Positions 7,789 through 10,604 of a stretch of DNA of 10,604 nt are shown here, piece by piece. Location of the stretch: NCBI RefSeq assembly GCF_051659545.1, contig NZ_JBOFOR010000341.1, positions 1-10,604 of the forward strand, read 5' to 3'. Below the pieces are notes generated by a model. That model was given only the letters and a program-made list of their open reading frames with translations, made no database searches and was not told the DNA's origin. This DNA is from JBOFOR01 sp051659545 (GTDB lineage Bacteria > Bacillota > Clostridia > Peptostreptococcales > Peptostreptococcaceae). How positions within the stretch are numbered: the stretch's first letter is position 1; every line of letters begins with the position of its first letter. The translations under genes were made by a program, and so were the position numbers.

Positions 7789-7868
7789 TATAATAATTAC
7801 CTCCTGATTTTCATTTCTAAGAACCGTTTTCCTATGGGTGTACTTATTTAAATTAATATACTTAGGTA

Positions 7869-8231
7869 TTAAATTCTTTGTATGGTATTTGTTAAAATAT
7901 CTAAATCAATTACTTGAAAATCGTCTAAAACTTGAGGTGTCCATCTTGGAGTCTTTTTATTGTTTTGAAATTTTGAAGCTGTGTTTATTGCTTCTTCTAT
8001 TAATGATAATGAATTCGTGTCTAAGTGTTTTCCTTCTTTTATGATAATGCTTCTATAAGGAGTTTCATTTGGTTTTACACTTCCATAAAGCGGATGTGAT
8101 AATAGCTCGTAACCTTTGTGTATTAAGTCTCTACATTCTTTAAGGATTTCAATGTAGGTGTTTTCTTTATAAATCACTTTTTTACTGCTCAATTCTTTTA
8201 CTACCAGAGGATTATTGGTGATTATTATCAT
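7869..8231 (-). CDS. grdX: GrdX family protein, first gene of the glycine reductase operon
   Basis: This 120-residue small cytoplasmic protein belongs to the GrdX family, found at the head of glycine reductase operons; its biochemical role is not established. The family hallmarks are the N-terminal MIIITNNPLV and the central GSVKPNETPYRSI (residues 50-62), with a C-terminal DDFQVIDLDILTNTI. I place the start at the ATG at 8229-8231, with a modest GAGAG/GTGGG Shine-Dalgarno stretch upstream. The frame stays open further up to an ATG at 8358-8360, but those 43 codons pass through the riboswitch aptamer and the terminator stem, so a 163-residue version is almost certainly wrong. The gene is the first one controlled by the riboswitch and lies 80 bases before trxB. 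Confidence 0.9.
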   Translation of the reverse strand: MIIITNNPLVVKELSSKKVIYKENTYIEILKECRDLIHKGYELLSHPLYGSVKPNETPYRSIIIKEGKHLDTNSLSLIEEAINTASKFQNNKKTPRWTPQVLDDFQVIDLDILTNTIQRI

Positions 8232-8260
8232 ATGTATCCCACTCTCTTTCAATTTTTCTT

Positions 8261-8305
8261 TAAAAATAAAAACAGAGAAGACAACATCCCATTTGCCTTC
8301 TCTGT
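8261..8305 (-). terminator. Riboswitch expression platform: intrinsic terminator before grdX
   Basis: On the minus strand ACAGAGAAGGCAA (8293-8305) pairs with TTGTCTTCTCTGT (8272-8284), giving 13 bp with one G-U and an 8-base loop. TTTTATTTTT follows directly. It lies between the glycine aptamer and the grdX start, so it should be the controlled terminator. Its 5' arm contains CAGAG, which can alternatively pair with CUCUG at the 3' edge of the aptamer (8318-8322). Confidence 0.88.
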
Positions 8306-8317
8306 CAATTTTATTTT

Positions 8318-8438
8318 CAGAGGTCCGTCTAGACATAATCTTTTTACCTGAGAATTTCATCTAATTACTGGATAAATAATTAGATTTGTCCCTTCGGTCA
8401 CTTCTTTTACGAAGCTGTCTCCTATGCCCTTCACTCGG
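8318..8438 (-). ncRNA. Glycine riboswitch (single aptamer) in the grd leader
   Basis: The minus-strand leader carries the conserved elements of a glycine aptamer in the right order: GGAGA (8417-8421), a short hairpin CUUC/GAAG (8401-8414), the core ACCGAAGGGACAA (8387-8399), CUCAGGUAAAAAG (8340-8352) and ACGGACCUCUG (8318-8328). P2 is GGCAUA (8423-8428) with UAUGUC (8332-8337). P1 is short and imperfect: CCGAG (8434-8438) against CUCUG. An extra 9 bp hairpin with a perfect stem (8359-8385) sits where the variable P3 extension is expected. I see only one aptamer; no second copy lies on either side. It should sense glycine, the substrate of the operon it precedes. Glycine riboswitches usually turn genes on with ligand, but the layout here leaves the sign open. 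Assignment rests on motif order and pairing, without a covariance-model score. Confidence 0.9.
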
Positions 8439-8451
8439 ATATTAAATTTTA

Positions 8452-8481
8452 TATATAGGACATCCCTATATACTTTTTCAA
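8452..8481 (-). promoter_or_regulatory. Second candidate promoter of the grd operon
   Basis: TTGAAA (8476-8481) and TATATA (8452-8457) are spaced 18 bases apart. Initiation would fall near 8445, just ahead of the aptamer's first stem. The region is AT-rich and the -10 is less specific than in the upstream candidate, so this may be secondary or a chance match. Confidence 0.4.
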
Positions 8482-8495
8482 TACTTTATACCTTA

Positions 8496-8543
8496 AGTAT
8501 ATAAACTATCTATATAAATTTCAACTATTATTTTTTTTTTTTT
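8496..8543 (-). promoter_or_regulatory. Main candidate promoter of the grd operon with A-tract UP-like element
   Basis: TTGAAA (8519-8524) and TATACT (8496-8501) are separated by exactly 17 bases, a good sigma-A-type match. A run of 13 A (8531-8543) lies six bases upstream of the -35, where an UP element would contact the RNA polymerase alpha subunit. Initiation is expected near 8489, giving a leader of roughly 250 bases that contains the riboswitch and terminator before grdX. Confidence 0.65.
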
Positions 8544-8590
8544 GTATATATATTATTATTTTAGTACATAATAAGTATTTTCTCTAAAAT

Positions 8591-10354
8591 TTACTTAATT
8601 AAATTAGCATAATCAAATAATGTAAATGTATTTTGCTGTACAAAACTATCTAATCTTTCCTTAGCAATATTTATATACCAGTTTTTATCTAGAATTGTCG
8701 GAACTTCTTTTTCTATGATTCTACTGTTATCTATAAATACTCTATCTGGTGTGTAACTTATTTTTTCAGGATTTTTATTTTCTTTGATTTTCATAATTGA
8801 GTTATGAGAAATACTTTTACTGGCAAAAACTCTAAGCACTTTTAAATTGATTTTTTCATTTCCATAAACTACATGACTATACTTTCCTGTGGCTTTAACA
8901 CATTTTTGAAAATCAATAAGATTGTTAGAATTATTTATAGTAGTTTCTATATGTATATTATTTATAAGTTTTTCTTTTATTGCTCTGTTTATTATAGGTA
9001 AATCATTGTCTATAATACTTAGCTTTTTTACATAAGCACCTTTACTCTTAATTTTTTCACTCTCATCTACGTATACATAATTATTTACATCTTTTTGAAT
9101 AATCTTTTTTATAAAATCATGCTCTAACTCCATTTTAGTTCTTTTGCACCATTCTTTACAAATTTCTAGGTAACTATCTACATCTCCTTTAGAATTAAAC
9201 TTAAACATAACTCCATCAGTGTTTCCTTGTATAAATTCCGCATTTTCACCAAATTTAAGTTCTACTTTTTCTATAAGATCTAACAATAATAATTGCCCAT
9301 TTACACAAATACCATTTCCTTGTCTAGGGTCATAAAGGTCATTATTTATATCCATACACGCTCCATAAGTGCTATTTAATACAAGTTTTAATGATTTTTC
9401 TATTGGGTTATTTTCTTTTTTTAATTTTATACGATTATCTCTTATTTCTTTATACTTATCTGGATTTTGTACATTTCTACTTAAAAGGCCATACTCTATC
9501 ATTATAGATGGATAAAAAGAGCTTACATCTGAATTAACTATATAATCACAAGCTTCATATTTTTTTCTTGCAGAGTGAAGTCCACCCCATCCAAAATCTG
9601 TTTCTATACCATATACATTAGTTCTAAAGTATTTCTTTTGGTCTCTGTTATTTTGGTTTAAGTACCAATCTTTTATATAATTATATTTACTTAATTTTAG
9701 AGTATCTACAATTTCAAATTCTAATACATCATTTCTTTCATAATTTGGCTTTTTTGCTCCTAATATATAAGCACTTAGCTGTGCTTCTGTTTTATTTATC
9801 ATAGCATCATCTAAGTTAAAATATTCTATTAGATTCATTTGAGCTTGATATTTGTAGTAATTTTCTTCAAATACTTTAAAAGTCATTCTAACATCATGAA
9901 GACAATAGGTTGTCAGCTCCTTAATTTCCTCTTCAGTAGGGTATCTATCTAAGTCAAAAGATACACTACTTTCTCTAATATCTTCACCCATAAATAATTC
10001 AAGTTCTTTTAAGCTTCTGTAGCTATCATTTATTTCAAAAATATAGAGTGGTATTCTATTTAAGTTTCTATCTATACTCCAACCTGATACTCTACTTTCA
10101 ATAAGTTTATCTGATACTATACATGGGTCTATGCCTGCAATTATCGCCTTTAGTATCCACTGATCGTATCCTTTAATGTTGTACCCTACCCATACTGAGT
10201 CTTTATTTTTTTCGTATACTCTTATTAGTTCTTCTCTATTATTTATTATAGTGTGTTCTTTTTTAGTCTTGTAATCTTTCATACAGCACATCCAAAAGTT
10301 AGTTTTAGATAGTACTTCAAAATCTATTATTATACGTCTTCTTTCTTTTTTCAT
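8591..10354 (-). CDS. Family B DNA polymerase, phage/mobile-element type, with 3'-5' exonuclease
   Basis: This 587-residue protein has the two domains of a proofreading family B DNA polymerase. Exonuclease: ExoI IIIDFEV (Asp11, Glu13), ExoII GYNIKGYD (Asn59, Asp64), ExoIII YCLHD (Tyr150, Asp154). Polymerase: motif A SDVSSFYPSI (Asp276), motif B KLVLNSTYG (Lys323, Tyr330), motif C GNTDG (Asp380), and a thumb-side KSKGAY at about 436-441. In motif C the usual DTDS reads NTDG, so the first aspartate is Asn. Motifs A and B are only about 45 residues apart, leaving no room for the TPR2 insertion of protein-primed polymerases. The protein is far shorter than cellular PolB enzymes, which suggests a phage or integrated-element origin. 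The start has AAGGAAG upstream; I see no clear promoter or terminator. The neighbours (glycine operon on one side, IS end on the other) give no replication partners inside the window. The frame is intact, and no function in this host can be assigned. Confidence 0.85.
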   Translation of the reverse strand: MKKERRRIIIDFEVLSKTNFWMCCMKDYKTKKEHTIINNREELIRVYEKNKDSVWVGYNIKGYDQWILKAIIAGIDPCIVSDKLIESRVSGWSIDRNLNRIPLYIFEINDSYRSLKELELFMGEDIRESSVSFDLDRYPTEEEIKELTTYCLHDVRMTFKVFEENYYKYQAQMNLIEYFNLDDAMINKTEAQLSAYILGAKKPNYERNDVLEFEIVDTLKLSKYNYIKDWYLNQNNRDQKKYFRTNVYGIETDFGWGGLHSARKKYEACDYIVNSDVSSFYPSIMIEYGLLSRNVQNPDKYKEIRDNRIKLKKENNPIEKSLKLVLNSTYGACMDINNDLYDPRQGNGICVNGQLLLLDLIEKVELKFGENAEFIQGNTDGVMFKFNSKGDVDSYLEICKEWCKRTKMELEHDFIKKIIQKDVNNYVYVDESEKIKSKGAYVKKLSIIDNDLPIINRAIKEKLINNIHIETTINNSNNLIDFQKCVKATGKYSHVVYGNEKINLKVLRVFASKSISHNSIMKIKENKNPEKISYTPDRVFIDNSRIIEKEVPTILDKNWYINIAKERLDSFVQQNTFTLFDYANLIK

Positions 10355-10467
10355 ACAAATCTTCCTTACTTTTTTAGTTTGTACTAATATTTTACCCTAT
10401 CTTTACACAGATTAACTTTTTTAATAAATAATTATATAAAAATTCAAGTTTCAAGCCTAGATAAGAA

Positions 10468-10604
10468 TTGACACACTCCCTACAGCTAAAGCAGAGGGAT
10501 TCTTGGTGGCTAACGACTTAATCACACCTAAACGATATAATCAGAGGTTGTTACAAAGCCAAGCAAAATAGACGGTGTCTTCGCCACTACTACCTTAAAG
10601 TTGT
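10468..10604 (-). mobile_element. Right end of an IS200/IS605-type element with probable omega-RNA scaffold; tnpB outside the window
   Basis: The minus strand reads AAGAATCCCTCTGC, then TTTA, then GCTGTAGGGAGTGTGTCAA. This is the hairpin-plus-tail signature at the right end of TnpB-carrying IS605-family elements, where the omega-RNA scaffold ends. The stem (10478-10498) is AGGG/CCCT, G-C, G-C and C-G with a bulged A and one A-A mismatch around the loop. The final TCAA (10468-10471) is where the scaffold normally ends and the guide begins. A tnpB gene would lie at higher coordinates beyond the window. I could not find a convincing TnpB C-terminus in the 137 bases present, all frames being soon closed, so a decayed or non-coding remnant is also possible. 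Confidence 0.6.

Noticed and set aside
7838..8044. Plus-strand frame encoding a hydrophobic, leucine-rich peptide
   Set aside because: It lies antisense to grdX and its flank, has no good ribosome binding site, and its hydrophobicity follows from the AT-rich complementary strand.
8531..8590. Terminator for the DNA polymerase gene (weak TTATTAT/ATAATAA pairing near 8553-8574)
   Set aside because: The stem is all A-T and is followed on the minus strand by A-rich bases, not a T run.
8591..10354. Protein-primed or pipolin-type (primer-independent) polymerase
   Set aside because: The spacing between motifs A and B is too short for the TPR2 insertion and the protein is shorter than pipolin polymerases.
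10472..10604. C-terminal coding end of a tnpB gene on the minus strand
   Set aside because: All three minus-strand frames hit stops soon and none shows a recognisable TnpB C-terminus, so no CDS is called here.
1..10604. CRISPR array, tRNA or rRNA genes
   Set aside because: No regularly spaced repeats and no tRNA or rRNA signatures were seen on either strand.

Overview
The window is AT-rich, and its genes lie almost entirely on the minus strand. It is dominated by a complete selenium-dependent glycine reductase (Grd) operon, as found in amino-acid-fermenting (Stickland) Clostridia. Base composition, the run of AGGGGG-type ribosome binding sites, the in-frame UGA selenocysteine codons and the gene order grdX-trxB-trxA-grdE-grdA-grdB-grdC-grdD all point to a Clostridia/Peptostreptococcaceae organism. 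The species cannot be named from sequence alone.

Reading in the direction of transcription (high to low coordinates): 10468-10604 looks like the right end of an IS200/IS605-type element, with its presumed tnpB outside the window. Next is an orphan family B DNA polymerase (8591-10354) with exonuclease and polymerase motifs, of phage or mobile-element flavour. Positions 8232-8590 hold no real gene but are dense in regulation: a 13-A tract and a TTGAAA/TATACT promoter, a second possible promoter, a single-aptamer glycine riboswitch (8318-8438) and an intrinsic terminator (8261-8305). The operon follows: grdX (7869-8231), trxB, trxA, a 176-base gap with a hairpin, grdE, grdA (Sec45), grdB (Sec350), a 133-base gap with two hairpins, grdC and grdD, then a terminator at 224-260. 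A gene starting at 54 runs off the left edge.

The genes form one pathway. Glycine is bound by protein B (GrdE-derived pyruvoyl subunits plus the GrdB selenoprotein). It is transferred as a carboxymethyl group to the selenol of GrdA, and protein C (GrdC/GrdD) releases acetyl phosphate. TrxA and TrxB re-reduce GrdA. The riboswitch couples operon expression to glycine.

Both selenoprotein genes look broken at a UGA under standard translation. They are annotated here as single full-length genes: grdA 4478-4957 (159 aa) and grdB 3101-4450 (449 aa). The operon itself is a known system. The less ordinary items are the riboswitch/antiterminator arrangement, the A13 tract upstream of the promoter, the atypical TrxB pyridine-nucleotide motif, the orphan polymerase and the TnpB-type omega-RNA end beside it.
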